Positions 10,250 through 19,366 of a stretch of DNA of 64,000 nucleotides are shown here, in pieces. A model generated the notes under the pieces. That model ran no database searches and was not told the DNA's origin. It saw nothing but the letters and a program-made list of their open reading frames with translations. How positions within the stretch are numbered: position 1 is the stretch's first letter; every line of letters starts with the position of its first letter. Where the stretch lies: assembly GCF_019880555.1 (NCBI RefSeq), contig NZ_JAINVU010000009.1, positions 37,032-101,031 of the forward strand, read 5' to 3'. A program made the translations under genes and the position numbers. The stretch comes from Hephaestia mangrovi (lineage in GTDB: Bacteria > Pseudomonadota > Alphaproteobacteria > Sphingomonadales > Sphingomonadaceae).

Positions 10250-10519
10250 GGCTTGCGTCGCTAGCCGCTATTGGTTGCTTCGATCCGGTTCTTTGAAAAC
10301 CGGCGTTCGCGTTCCAAGCGCTTCATGCGGAGCATATTGCGGCGCCGTCTTGCAGCGGCGGTCAGCGCAGTGCTTGATGGGCCTTGAGACAAATCGTTTC
10401 GACTATCCCGGTGCGAGGCAATGCGATGCTCTAAGGAGCCGACGTGCCGCGATCCGTGAGGGAAAAAGGCGCGAAAAGGCGCCAAAGACGCGGCCGTCAG
10501 ATTGAAACGAAGATCAACT

Positions 10520-11665
10520 TCAGGCAGCCAGCATGTTGCCGTAGCCGATGACGGCGGTCGCGATCACCAGCAGTGCTACGCCCGACCAGACCAGCGTCTT
10601 GGTACCGCACGTGGCGTCCCTCCACTCGCGAAAGCCAAAACCCCACAAGGTGCCGAAAATGATGATCGACGCCATGTGCAGCGTCCAGGACGAGAAGCCG
10701 AAGCGCCCCATCTGGCTCTCGCCCATCGTGTAGAAGAAGAACTGGAAGTACCAGGTCGTACCCGCCAGCGCGCTCAACAGATAGTTGGCGAGGAGCGGCG
10801 CCCGGCCTGGCATCGTGCCGTCATCGTGCAGTTCGATCGGCTCCAGACCCCCGCCCTGCCCCGCGCCCGGCGATTGCGCCGCCGGCCCTTCCTCCCGGGC
10901 GACTCTCATGCCGATCCACTGGCCGGCGCTGCGATTCTTCACGATCAGCCAGGCGCACCAGATCGCATTGGTGATGAGGCCGCCGAACATTACCAGGCAC
11001 AGGATCGGCAGACCGGTCCACAGCGGCCCGGTGCCGCGCGCGGCCGACAGCGCCTTGATTGGACCGCCCGCCGCCAGCCCGAACGCGAAGCACGCCGACA
11101 TCACGCCCGCGAAGATCGCGACGATGATGCCCTTCCTGAAGTCGAACTCGGCGACCACCTCGGCCTTCTGCTCGTCCGACAGCATCGCGTCCTTCTGCGC
11201 ACCCGCTACCGCGACGACGATGATGCCCACCAACGTCAACGCGATACCGCCGAGAATGATGTTCCCCGACATATTGGCGATGAGCTGGTCGTAGAATGTG
11301 CCCTGGAACAGGGGCGGGATCAGGGTGCCGAACACGGTGCACAGCCCGAGCACGACCGCCATCCCCAGCGATAGACCGAGGTAGCGCATGGTGAGCCCGT
11401 ACCCCAGCCCGCCGAAGCCCCACAGCACGCCGAACACGATCGGCCAGACGATCACCGGCGTCGGCGCCGCGGCCAGCGTGCCCAACAGGTCATGCGTCTG
11501 GATCGACGCGATGATCCACGGCGCCAGCAGCCAGGAGAAGATGCCGCCCGTCAGCCAATAGATTTCCCATGACCAGCGCTTCACACCCCTGAACGGCACA
11601 TAGAAGCTCGCCGATGCCAGACCACCGAGCCAGTGATAGACAACGCCGATCAGCGGATTACCCAT
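10520..11665 (-). CDS. rhaT: L-rhamnose:proton symporter RhaT
   Basis: This 381-residue protein has about ten hydrophobic helices and the conserved opening of RhaT (LIGVVYHWLGGLASASFYVPF, WEIYWL, FSWLLAPW). RhaT moves L-rhamnose across the inner membrane with a proton. It is somewhat longer than the enterobacterial protein (344 residues) because of an internal loop containing GGGLEPIEL. It is the last gene of a leftward operon that also encodes the rhamnose-degrading enzymes, 12 bases after the lactonase, with AGGGGA as ribosome site. In this locus it would import rhamnose released in the periplasm by the lyases and by glycosidases encoded elsewhere. Confidence 0.9.
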   Translation of the reverse strand: MGNPLIGVVYHWLGGLASASFYVPFRGVKRWSWEIYWLTGGIFSWLLAPWIIASIQTHDLLGTLAAAPTPVIVWPIVFGVLWGFGGLGYGLTMRYLGLSLGMAVVLGLCTVFGTLIPPLFQGTFYDQLIANMSGNIILGGIALTLVGIIVVAVAGAQKDAMLSDEQKAEVVAEFDFRKGIIVAIFAGVMSACFAFGLAAGGPIKALSAARGTGPLWTGLPILCLVMFGGLITNAIWCAWLIVKNRSAGQWIGMRVAREEGPAAQSPGAGQGGGLEPIELHDDGTMPGRAPLLANYLLSALAGTTWYFQFFFYTMGESQMGRFGFSSWTLHMASIIIFGTLWGFGFREWRDATCGTKTLVWSGVALLVIATAVIGYGNMLAA

Positions 11666-11677
11666 GCGATCGGTCCC

Positions 11678-12586
11678 CTAGAGGTCCAGCCCGAGGCGGT
11701 AGATGCGGTTGGCGTTGCGGCCAAACAGGTCACGGCGCTCGTCTTCCGAAAAGTCGGCGACCAGCGTGTGATAGGCTTCGAGATAGGCGTCGAAGGGCGC
11801 AAACAATTTGTCGGTCGGGGAGTCGCTGGCGAACATGCAGCGGTGCGTGCCGAACAGCTCGATCGCCTCGATGAGGAACGGGCGAACCTGTTCGATCGTC
11901 CAGTCGCGATAGACGAACCCCAGCCCCGACAGCTTGATCGAGACATGCTCGAACGCCGCCAGCGTCTGCAGGCCATGGCGCCAGCGCGTCACGCCCTCGC
12001 GATCGCTGGTGACGGGCATGCCGACATGGTTGATGATGACGGGAATGTCGGGATGGCGCGCGATCAGCGGCGCCAGCCCCGCCATCTGCCCGGCATAGCA
12101 TTGCAGATCGAACGACAGCCCGTATTTGGCAAGCAGGCCATAACCGCGCCACCAATCGTCCTCTTGCGTCACGTCGTGCGGCGAATAGGTGCGCATCGGG
12201 TTGATGTGCCAGTTGACGATCTGACGGATGCCGCGGACGTGCGGATGCGCCGCATGGGCCTCAAGCAGCGGCTCAACGTCATCGCTGTCGAGCGGCGCAT
12301 AGGCGATGATCGCATTGGGCATGCCGCGGGTTGCGGCAATGCCTTCGAGCCATTCGGTCTCGTCGAGCGCGCGCTCCGGCGGGGCGCCAGCGTCGATATG
12401 GACGATGCCGCGGACGTTCCACTTGCCCGCATCGGCCAGATAATCGTCAAGCAGATAGTTGCGGGCGATTGCCTCGGTCGAGCCGTTGGGCCCGCTGTCA
12501 TCGAACGGCGGGCTCAGCCACGGATAGCGGATATGGGCCAGATCCCACAGATGAACATGGGCATCGACGAAGGGCGGTCGCGTCAT
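11678..12586 (-). CDS. LRA2: L-rhamnono-gamma-lactonase (amidohydrolase family)
   Basis: This is a 302-residue amidohydrolase-2 family protein. The opening VDAHVHLWD gives the metal-binding HxH motif, VIINHVGMP supplies a further histidine, and FASDSP near the end carries the catalytic aspartate. Relatives hydrolyse sugar lactones such as L-fuconolactone and L-rhamnono-1,4-lactone. Because it sits among the enzymes of the non-phosphorylative rhamnose pathway, its job is most likely opening of L-rhamnono-lactone made by the dehydrogenase at 16462. A GAGAGGA ribosome site precedes the ATG. The specific substrate rests on context; the family assignment is firm. Confidence 0.82.
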   Translation of the reverse strand: MTRPPFVDAHVHLWDLAHIRYPWLSPPFDDSGPNGSTEAIARNYLLDDYLADAGKWNVRGIVHIDAGAPPERALDETEWLEGIAATRGMPNAIIAYAPLDSDDVEPLLEAHAAHPHVRGIRQIVNWHINPMRTYSPHDVTQEDDWWRGYGLLAKYGLSFDLQCYAGQMAGLAPLIARHPDIPVIINHVGMPVTSDREGVTRWRHGLQTLAAFEHVSIKLSGLGFVYRDWTIEQVRPFLIEAIELFGTHRCMFASDSPTDKLFAPFDAYLEAYHTLVADFSEDERRDLFGRNANRIYRLGLDL

Positions 12587-12640
12587 CTTCCTCTCCGCGG
12601 GCGGCGGGCGCCTGTCATGCCGGTCGCCCGCCGCCAGATC

Positions 12641-13390
12641 TCAGAACGTCGTGCGTCCCCCCGACGTATCGAAGGTGGACGCCGTGGTGAACGAACATTC
12701 CTCGCTCGCCATGAAACACACCATCGCCGCCGATTCCTCGACCTCGCCGAGCCGGCCCATCGGGATTTTCGAGCGCATGTAATCGACCTGGCTTTGCGGC
12801 AACTGGTCGAGGATCGGGCTTTCGAACGTCGCCGGCGTCAGCGCATTGGCGATCACGCCCTTGGTGGCCAATTCCTTGCCCAGGCTCTTGGTCAAGCCGA
12901 TGACGCCGGCCTTGGTCGCCGAATAAGCCGACGCATTGGGATTGCCTTCCTTGCCGGCAACCGATGAGACGTTGACGATGCGGCCGTAGCCGCGCTCGAC
13001 CATGTGTGCGCCGATCGTGCGGCAGCAGAAGAAGGTGCCGTTGAGGTTGACCGCGACCACCTTGAGCCAGCTTTCAACCGCAAATTCGGTGACCGGTGCG
13101 GTCGCCCCGGTGATCCCGGCCGAATTGACCAGGATATCGACACTGCCGAGCGCCGAGATCGTCTCGCGCGCCGCCTGCTCGACGGCGTCGTTGTCGGCGA
13201 CGTCGACGACGGCGGTGTGCACCACCCCGCCATCGTCCTTGGCCTTGTCGAGTTGGCCGGCATTGAGATCCCACAGCGCAACCTTGCCGCCCTCGGCAAT
13301 GATGCGCTGCCCTACGCTCCAACCGAGCCCGGAGGCGCCACCGGTGATGATCGCGTTGCGGCCCGCGAAACGCCCTGCGAAGACACTCAT
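12641..13390 (-). CDS. LRA5: SDR oxidoreductase, likely L-2-keto-3-deoxyrhamnonate 4-dehydrogenase
   Basis: This is a 249-residue short-chain dehydrogenase. The Rossmann motif TGGASGLG is at residues 16-23, NSAG follows, and the catalytic Ser-Tyr-Lys set is visible (NVSS, then YSATK). In the Sphingomonas rhamnose pathway an SDR oxidises 2-keto-3-deoxy-L-rhamnonate at C4 to 2,4-diketo-3-deoxyrhamnonate. The gene lies between the hydrolase that uses that product and the lactonase, which is why this role is assigned. Its ATG overlaps the stop codon of the upstream hydrolase gene (ATGA), so the two are translationally coupled. Confidence 0.85.
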   Translation of the reverse strand: MSVFAGRFAGRNAIITGGASGLGWSVGQRIIAEGGKVALWDLNAGQLDKAKDDGGVVHTAVVDVADNDAVEQAARETISALGSVDILVNSAGITGATAPVTEFAVESWLKVVAVNLNGTFFCCRTIGAHMVERGYGRIVNVSSVAGKEGNPNASAYSATKAGVIGLTKSLGKELATKGVIANALTPATFESPILDQLPQSQVDYMRSKIPMGRLGEVEESAAMVCFMASEECSFTTASTFDTSGGRTTF

Positions 13391-14250
13391 GCCAGCGCCT
13401 CCGGGCTGAACGCGACGAAGCGCTGGCGCTGCTCGCCGAGCTTTTCGATGCCGAGCGTGACGACGTCGCCCGGCTTCAAATACCAGGGCTCTGGCTTCTG
13501 GCCGAGACCGACGCCCGGCGGTGTGCCGGTAGTGATAATGTCGCCCGGCTCCAGCGTCATGAATTGCGAGCAATAGGCGACGATCTGCGCGACGGTGAAG
13601 ATCATCGTTGCGGTCGAGCCGTCCTGCACGCGCTTGCCGTTGACATCGAGCCACATCTTGAGCGCCTGCGGATCGCCCACCTCGTCGGCGGTAACCAGCC
13701 AGGGGCCGACGGGGCCGAAGGTCGGAAAACCCTTGCCCTTGTCCCAGGTCGGGCCGCGCTCGGTCTGCCAGTGTCGTTCCGACACGTCGTTGACCACGCA
13801 ATAGCCGGCGACATGACCCAGCGCGTCGGCTTCTTCGACATAATTGGCTCGCTTGCCGATCACCACGCCGAGTTCGACTTCCCAGTCGGTCTTCTGTGAA
13901 TCGCGCGGGATGATGACATCGTCATTGGGCCCCTGCAGGCAACTCACCCATTTGTTGAACACCACCGGCTCCTCAGGGATCGGCAGGTTCGATTCAGCGG
14001 CATGATCGGCATAATTGAGACCGATCGCGACGAACTTGCGCGTGCCTGAGACGGGGACGCCATACCGCGGGCTGCCATCGACCAGCGGCAAGGCTGCAGG
14101 ATCGAGCGCAGCGAGCTTGGCAAGCCGGCTCGGCGTCAGCGTGGTGGGATCAATATCGTCGATCTCGGCCGAAAGGTCGCGAATGCGGCCATCGGCATCG
14201 ATCAGGCCCGGCTTCTCGCGGCCGGCAGAGCCAAAGCGGCAAAGCTTCAT
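13387..14250 (-). CDS. LRA6: Fumarylacetoacetate-hydrolase family, likely 2,4-diketo-3-deoxy-L-rhamnonate hydrolase
   Basis: This is a 287-residue FAH-family protein. The metal-binding acidic residues are in WEVELGVVIG and VNDVSER, and the C-terminal EPGDIITTGTPPGVG is diagnostic for the fold. In the Sphingomonas pathway this hydrolase splits 2,4-diketo-3-deoxy-L-rhamnonate to pyruvate and L-lactate. That product explains why L-lactate oxidation genes stand in the same locus. It lies 12 bases after the dehydratase gene and overlaps the next SDR gene by four bases. Confidence 0.87.
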   Translation of the reverse strand: MKLCRFGSAGREKPGLIDADGRIRDLSAEIDDIDPTTLTPSRLAKLAALDPAALPLVDGSPRYGVPVSGTRKFVAIGLNYADHAAESNLPIPEEPVVFNKWVSCLQGPNDDVIIPRDSQKTDWEVELGVVIGKRANYVEEADALGHVAGYCVVNDVSERHWQTERGPTWDKGKGFPTFGPVGPWLVTADEVGDPQALKMWLDVNGKRVQDGSTATMIFTVAQIVAYCSQFMTLEPGDIITTGTPPGVGLGQKPEPWYLKPGDVVTLGIEKLGEQRQRFVAFSPEALA

Positions 14251-14262
14251 GAAACGATTTCC

Positions 14263-15450
14263 TCAGTGGGTATAGGGACGGTGGAGCGGAATGTCGCGGT
14301 TGAGCTCGACGCCGAACCCCGGCTTGTCGAGTTTGGAGACGTGCATGCGCCCATTCTCGGGCACCGGTTCGCCCAGCAGTTGCGGCGAGAACATCGGCAC
14401 GACCTCGTCGGCCTTGGGCGCCATCATGAGGAACTCGGCGAACGGCGAGTTGTGGCGGGTGACGACGAAATGATAGCTGTAGACGCTCGATCCGTGCGGC
14501 ACGACAAGCTTGCCGTGCGCATCTGCCAGCGCCGAGATCTTGAGCAATTCGGTGATGCCGCCGCACCAGCCCACATCGGGCTGGATAATGTCGCAACACT
14601 CCATCTCCATCAGCATGCGGAAGCCCCAACGGGTTGCCTCGTGCTCGCCGGTGGTGACCAGCATCTCCTTGGGCACGTTGCGCTTCAACGCGGCATACCC
14701 CCAATAATCGTCAGGGCTGATCGCTTCCTCGATCCACTTGAGCCCAGCTTCGCGCCAGGCGCGCGTCGCCAGCCGCGTGGCGTAATCGACGTCGAGCGCC
14801 ATCCAGCAATCGAGCATCAGCCAGAAATCGTCGCCGACGCGGCTGCGCATCTCGGTCAGTTCGGCAAGGTTTTTGTTGAGGCCCTCGACGCCCTCCGCAG
14901 GGCCATGATGGAGCGGGAGCTTGCCGCCAATAAACCCCATCTGCTTGGCGAGATCGGGCCGCGCGCCTGTAGAGTAGAACAGCAGCTCGTCGCGCACCGC
15001 GCCGCCAAGCAGCTTGTAGACCGGCTCTTGCCTCAGCTTGCCGAGCAGATCCCACAGCGCCAGGTCAACGCCCGAGATCGCGTTGATCACCAGCCCCTTG
15101 CGCCCGTAATATTGCGTGGAGAAGTACATCTGGTCCCAGATCTTCTCGTAATCCGCCGGATCACGCCCTTCGAGGAAGCGCGCGAGGTGCTTCTCGACGA
15201 TGTAGCAGGCGGGCTCGCCGCCGGTCGTCACCGCGAAACCTACAGTGCCGTCCTCAGCCTCGATCTCAACGACCAGCGTGCCCAGCACATTGATGCCGAA
15301 GCTCTGCCGGCTCTGCCGATATTCGGGATACCGGGCCATCGGAGTGGCGATGTGATCGTCGATCCAGTGGCCGTCACCCTGATCGTGATAATCCGCCCCG
15401 CCCCCGCGCACCACGAAGGCACGGACCTGGGCGATCTTCGGCAGTGTCAT
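14263..15450 (-). CDS. LRA3: L-rhamnonate dehydratase (enolase superfamily)
   Basis: This is a 395-residue enolase-superfamily dehydratase, the first gene of the leftward rhamnose operon. Metal ligands are visible in order: LDCW, WIEEAIS and TTGEHE; the catalytic histidine is in VVPHGSS. The N-terminal block [20 protein letters not shown] and the sequence YYGRKGLV match L-rhamnonate dehydratases rather than galactonate or gluconate dehydratases. It removes water from L-rhamnonate to give 2-keto-3-deoxy-L-rhamnonate. The promoter must lie in the 15451-15622 gap shared with the divergent IclR regulator. Confidence 0.9.
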   Translation of the reverse strand: MTLPKIAQVRAFVVRGGGADYHDQGDGHWIDDHIATPMARYPEYRQSRQSFGINVLGTLVVEIEAEDGTVGFAVTTGGEPACYIVEKHLARFLEGRDPADYEKIWDQMYFSTQYYGRKGLVINAISGVDLALWDLLGKLRQEPVYKLLGGAVRDELLFYSTGARPDLAKQMGFIGGKLPLHHGPAEGVEGLNKNLAELTEMRSRVGDDFWLMLDCWMALDVDYATRLATRAWREAGLKWIEEAISPDDYWGYAALKRNVPKEMLVTTGEHEATRWGFRMLMEMECCDIIQPDVGWCGGITELLKISALADAHGKLVVPHGSSVYSYHFVVTRHNSPFAEFLMMAPKADEVVPMFSPQLLGEPVPENGRMHVSKLDKPGFGVELNRDIPLHRPYTH

Positions 15451-15625
15451 TTATCGTTTCCTTGAAAGCCGATGCGCTTCGCAACGCGCGAGACGTCCGT
15501 ACATATTCCAGCATATGAAATCATGGGACGACAATCGAGAAGCTGTGATAGGAGCCGCACACGTGATCCTCCTCTCCGATGGATTTCGTTTTACTTTCTC
15601 ATTTTATGGGATAGGATGCTAGTTG
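15451..15625. promoter_or_regulatory. Divergent control region, rhamnose operon / IclR regulator
   Basis: This 175-base gap lies between two divergent operons of the rhamnose pathway. It is AT-richer than the genes and holds ATATTCCA at 15503-15510, which recurs at 22952-22959 in front of the PL26-like gene, and CATAT-tccagc-ATATG at 15502-15517. These are candidate binding sites for the adjacent IclR-type regulator. No clear -35/-10 pair was assigned. Confidence 0.5.
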
Positions 15626-16441
15626 ATGAGACAGAAGTCGTCAAATGAGAAATTGCCGGCCGCATCGGAAAAGCGCGCCGGGCCGCAAGGCAGCCAAACA
15701 TTGCTGCGTGGCCTCGACATGCTTGACCAGGTGGTCGACGGGCCGATCCCGCTGCCCGAGCTATCAGCGCGCATGGGATTGACGCGTTCCACCACGCACC
15801 GCCTGGCCAATGCCTTGATCGATCGCGGATTCCTCGTCTTTTTCCCGCGTGAGGGCTATCAACTCGGCCCGAAGCTGCTCCAACTCGGGTTCCTCGCGCA
15901 GAGCCAGGTCGACCTTATCCAGACCGCGCGTCCGCACATCGAATCGCTGGCGATGCGCACCGAAGACACGGTGCACCTTGGCCGGCTCGACGACGAGCGC
16001 GCGCTCTATCTCGACAAGATTCCCGGCCGTCGCCGCGTCGAGATTTCTAGCCGGGTCGGCGATCGTCAGCCGCTGACGTCGACCGGCCTCGGCAAGGCAT
16101 TGATGGTCGATACGCCGCCCAGTGAATGGCGCCGCCTGTTCGATACCGATCACGCCAGTGGCGGTGTGCCGATCGATTATGCCGTCTGGGAAGAACGGAT
16201 GAAGAGCTATGCCGCCGCCGGACGCGCCTTCGATCTCGAGGAGAACGAGGACCAGATCCGCTGCGTTGCCGCGCCGATCCGCGATGCCTCGAACCGCATC
16301 GTCGGCGCAATCAGCGTCTCGAGCGCGGCGCAATATATGGACGACCAGCGGATGGACGCACTGAGCGACGACGTGCTCGCCACCGCCCGCGCGATCAGCA
16401 CCGATCTCGGCTGGCAGGACGAAAAAGCCACCAGGAAATAG
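15626..16441 (+). CDS. IclR-family transcriptional regulator
   Basis: This 271-residue regulator has the N-terminal winged helix of the IclR family (LPELSARMGLTRSTTHRLAN as recognition region, residues about 50-70) and a C-terminal ligand-binding domain with blocks VHLGRLDDERALYLDKI, STGLGKALM and RCVAAPIRDASNRIVGAISVS. IclR proteins bind a small pathway metabolite and repress or activate neighbouring catabolic operons. It stands between the two rhamnose operons, so it most likely controls both. An ATG at 15626 was chosen; a TTG one codon upstream is possible, and the ribosome site is weak. Confidence 0.9.
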   Translation: MRQKSSNEKLPAASEKRAGPQGSQTLLRGLDMLDQVVDGPIPLPELSARMGLTRSTTHRLANALIDRGFLVFFPREGYQLGPKLLQLGFLAQSQVDLIQTARPHIESLAMRTEDTVHLGRLDDERALYLDKIPGRRRVEISSRVGDRQPLTSTGLGKALMVDTPPSEWRRLFDTDHASGGVPIDYAVWEERMKSYAAAGRAFDLEENEDQIRCVAAPIRDASNRIVGAISVSSAAQYMDDQRMDALSDDVLATARAISTDLGWQDEKATRK

Positions 16442-16461
16442 CAGGAAAGGACCGATCACTC

Positions 16462-17226
16462 GTGAAGTTGCTCGAAGGAAAGACCGTTCTCGTCACCGGT
16501 GCCTCGGCAGGCATCGGCCGCGCCGTGGCGATCGGCGCGGCCGAACATGGCGCCAGTGTCGCGATCAACTTCGCGCGGGACAATGCCGGCGCCGAGGCCT
16601 GCGTCGCGGCGATCGAGGCGACGGGGCAGCGCGGGCTGGCGGTTCAGGGCGACGTTGCCGACCCCGAAACCGCCACCGACTTCGTGGCGCGCGCGGTCGA
16701 GTCGTTCGGCAAGGTCGACGTGATGGTTTCGAACGCCGGCATCTGCCCATTCCACGCCTTTATCGACATGCCCGTCGAGACGTTCGAGCGGACCATGCGC
16801 GTCAACATGCACGGTGGCTATTTCATGTGCCAGGCGGCGGCGCGCCGGATGGTCGAGCAAGGCCACGGCGGGTCGATCATCGCGATGTCGTCGATCTCGG
16901 CGCTGGTCGGCGGCGAGTTTCAGACGCACTACACGCCGACCAAGGCCGGGCTTCATTCGCTGATGCAGTCGGCAGCGATCGCGCTGGGCAGATACAATAT
17001 CCGCTGCAACTCGCTGCTGCCCGGCACCATCCTCACCGAGATCAACAAGGAAGACCTCGCCGACCAGAAAAAGCGCGACTATATGGAAGGCCGCATCCCG
17101 CTCGGCCGTCTCGGCCAGCCTGAGGACATGGTGGGGCCGACGGTGTTCCTTGCCTCGGACATGGCGCGCTACGTCACCGGCGCTGCGCTGCTCGTCGACG
17201 GCGGCGCCTTCGTCAATCTCCAGTGA
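16462..17226 (+). CDS. LRA1: L-rhamnose 1-dehydrogenase (SDR)
   Basis: This is a 254-residue short-chain dehydrogenase whose sequence closely follows known L-rhamnose 1-dehydrogenases: TGASAGIG cofactor motif, NAGICPFHAFIDMP, the block SSISALVGG, the catalytic YTPTK, and the C-terminal ASDMARYVTGAALLVDGG. It oxidises L-rhamnose to L-rhamnono-lactone, the entry step of the pathway. The start is GTG at 16462, 20 bases after the IclR stop, with AAAGGA about 12 bases upstream. Its stop codon overlaps the GTG start of lutA, which couples rhamnose oxidation genetically to lactate oxidation. Confidence 0.92.
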   Translation: MKLLEGKTVLVTGASAGIGRAVAIGAAEHGASVAINFARDNAGAEACVAAIEATGQRGLAVQGDVADPETATDFVARAVESFGKVDVMVSNAGICPFHAFIDMPVETFERTMRVNMHGGYFMCQAAARRMVEQGHGGSIIAMSSISALVGGEFQTHYTPTKAGLHSLMQSAAIALGRYNIRCNSLLPGTILTEINKEDLADQKKRDYMEGRIPLGRLGQPEDMVGPTVFLASDMARYVTGAALLVDGGAFVNLQ

Positions 17227-17978
17227 GCGCCCCGCGCGTCGCCCTGTTCGTCACCTGTCTGGTCGACCTGATCCGGCCGCGCATCGGCTTCGCCGCGCTG
17301 CGCGCGCTGGAGGCGGCCGGGTGCGAGGTGATCGTGCCCTACGCACAGACCTGCTGCGGACAGCCGGCGCTCAATTCGGGCGACCGCGCCACCGCTGCCG
17401 ATCTCGCGCGGCGCAACATCGCGATGCTCGACGGGTATGACCAAGTCGTCGTGCCGTCGGGAAGCTGCGGAGCGACAATTCGCGCGCACTATCCAGAAAT
17501 CCTTGCGGACGACCCCGAGTGGCTGCCCCGCGCCGAGGAACTCGCCGGCCGCACCTGGGAAATCCTCGCCTATCTCGACGAGGTGCGCGGCTGGAGGCCA
17601 GACACCGCGCTCGACGCCACCGCGGTCTATCACGACAGCTGTTCGGGCCTGCGCGAGCTCGGCGTCAAGCGGCAACCGCGCCGCCTGCTCGCCGGCGTCG
17701 AGGGCCTGACGCTCAAGCCGCTCGACGGCGAGGAAACCTGCTGCGGTTTCGGCGGCACCTTCTGCGTCAAATATCCCGCGATCTCCGACGCCATCACCAC
17801 CGAAAAGGCCGCCGCGATCGAAGCCTCCGAGGCGGACCTGCTGCTCGCCGGTGACCTCGGCTGCCTGATGAACATGGCCGGCAAGCTCCACCGGCGCGGC
17901 GCGCGCACCCGCGCGTTCCACACCATCGAGCTGCTTGCCGGGATGGGCGATGGCCCGGCGATCGGCGAGGAGGCATGA
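17223..17978 (+). CDS. lutA: L-lactate oxidation complex subunit LutA (Fe-S oxidoreductase)
   Basis: This 251-residue protein carries two cysteine-rich CCG domains: TCCGQPA near residue 40 and ETCCGFGGTFC near residue 175, the layout of LutA/YkgE. LutABC oxidises L-lactate to pyruvate in the cytoplasm through iron-sulfur clusters. Start is GTG overlapping the LRA1 stop (GTGA); the end overlaps lutB by four bases. L-lactate is a direct product of LRA6 in the same locus, which fits this position in the operon. Confidence 0.9.
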   Translation: MSAPRVALFVTCLVDLIRPRIGFAALRALEAAGCEVIVPYAQTCCGQPALNSGDRATAADLARRNIAMLDGYDQVVVPSGSCGATIRAHYPEILADDPEWLPRAEELAGRTWEILAYLDEVRGWRPDTALDATAVYHDSCSGLRELGVKRQPRRLLAGVEGLTLKPLDGEETCCGFGGTFCVKYPAISDAITTEKAAAIEASEADLLLAGDLGCLMNMAGKLHRRGARTRAFHTIELLAGMGDGPAIGEEA

Positions 17979-19366
17979 TGAGCTTCGCCGAGCGCGTCGA
18001 TGCCGCGCTGCACGATCCGTTGCTCAAGACCGCAATCGACCGCGCCACCGGCACCGCGCAGGCCAAGCGCGCCGCGGCGATCGCCGCTTTCCCGTCGTTC
18101 GAGCCGGCGCGCCGACGCGCGGCGGCGATCAAGGATCATGTCATCGCCAATCTAGGCGCCTATCTCGCCGCGTTCGAGGCCAATGCGCAGGCGGCGGGCG
18201 CGGCGGTGCATTGGGCGCGCACTGCCGACGAGGCCTGCGCCATCGTCATCGACATCTGCAAGAAAGCGGATGCGAAGCGCGTAGCGCGATCGAAGTCGAT
18301 GCTCGGCGAGGAAATCGGCCTGCCCCACGCGCTCGAGGCCGCCGACATCACCCGCGTCGAGACCGATCTGGCCGAACACATCATCCAGCTTGCGCACGAG
18401 CGCCCGTCGCACATCATCTGGCCGGCGCTGCACAAGACCCGTGAACAGGTCGCCGATCTGTTCCGCGCCAGCCACCGCAGCCCGCAGAACGAGGACACGA
18501 TCCCCGCCATGGCAGCGAGTGCGCGCCGTCAGTTGCGTGAGGACATGCTGTCGGCCGACGTCGGCATTTCGGGGGCAAACTTCCTGATCGCCGATACCGG
18601 CGCGGTGTGCACCGTCACCAACGAAGGCAATGCCGAGCTGTCGCTGGTGCCGCCGCGCGTCCATATCGTTACCGCGGGCATCGAGAAGGTGGTGCCGTCG
18701 ATGCGCCACGCGACCCACCTGTTGCGGTTGCTAGCCCGCTCGGCGACGGGCGCGGCTCTGACGCAATATACGACCTTCTACGCCGGCCCGCGCCGACCCG
18801 GCGACCGCGAGGGGCCCGAAGAAATGCACATCGTGCTGGTCGACAACGGCCGTACGCGGATGCGCGACGAGGGGCTGGCGGAGATGCTGCGCTGCATCCG
18901 CTGCGGCGCGTGCATGAACCATTGCGTGGTGTTCCGTCAGATCGGCGGGCACGCTTATGGCGGCACTTATCCCGGGCCGATGGGCGCGGTGCTGACGCCG
19001 GCGCTCGACGGCCTCGCCGGGGCGAAAGACCTGCCCAACGCCTGCACGCTCAACGGCAAGTGCCGCGAGGTGTGCCCGGTCGACATTCCGCTGCCGACCC
19101 TGCTGCGCGGCTGGCGCGAGAAGAGCTGGCGCGAAGGGCTAGAGCCGGTGACGATGCGGCGCGGCCTCGGCCTCTGGGCCTGGGCGGCGAAGCGGCCGGC
19201 GCTCTATCGGCTCGGCACCCGCGTCGCGATCGCCGCGTTGCGCCGGTTCGGGCGAAGGGGCTGGATCGCCCGCCTCCCCCTCGCCTCGGGCTGGACCGAC
19301 GGCCGCGACTTCCCGCGCCCCGAAGCCGGCAGCTTCATGGCGCGCTACCGCAAGGGCGAACGATGA
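17975..19366 (+). CDS. lutB: L-lactate oxidation complex subunit LutB
   Basis: This 463-residue protein has the LutB layout: an N-terminal LUD domain (RSKSMLGEEI, ISGANFLIADTGAV, ITNEGNA-like TVTNEGNAEL) and a C-terminal ferredoxin-like region. The first cluster motif CIRCGACMNHC is intact. The second reads CTLNGKCREVCP, where the usual CxxCxxCxxxCP would have a cysteine at the asparagine position. It overlaps lutA at its start and lutC at its end by four bases each, so the three genes are one translational unit. Confidence 0.9.
   Translation: MMSFAERVDAALHDPLLKTAIDRATGTAQAKRAAAIAAFPSFEPARRRAAAIKDHVIANLGAYLAAFEANAQAAGAAVHWARTADEACAIVIDICKKADAKRVARSKSMLGEEIGLPHALEAADITRVETDLAEHIIQLAHERPSHIIWPALHKTREQVADLFRASHRSPQNEDTIPAMAASARRQLREDMLSADVGISGANFLIADTGAVCTVTNEGNAELSLVPPRVHIVTAGIEKVVPSMRHATHLLRLLARSATGAALTQYTTFYAGPRRPGDREGPEEMHIVLVDNGRTRMRDEGLAEMLRCIRCGACMNHCVVFRQIGGHAYGGTYPGPMGAVLTPALDGLAGAKDLPNACTLNGKCREVCPVDIPLPTLLRGWREKSWREGLEPVTMRRGLGLWAWAAKRPALYRLGTRVAIAALRRFGRRGWIARLPLASGWTDGRDFPRPEAGSFMARYRKGER

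Noticed and set aside
10248..10505. Overlapping short frames between the terminator and rhaT
   Set aside because: Both strands are open, neither has a ribosome site or a recognisable protein, and it is directly behind a terminator.
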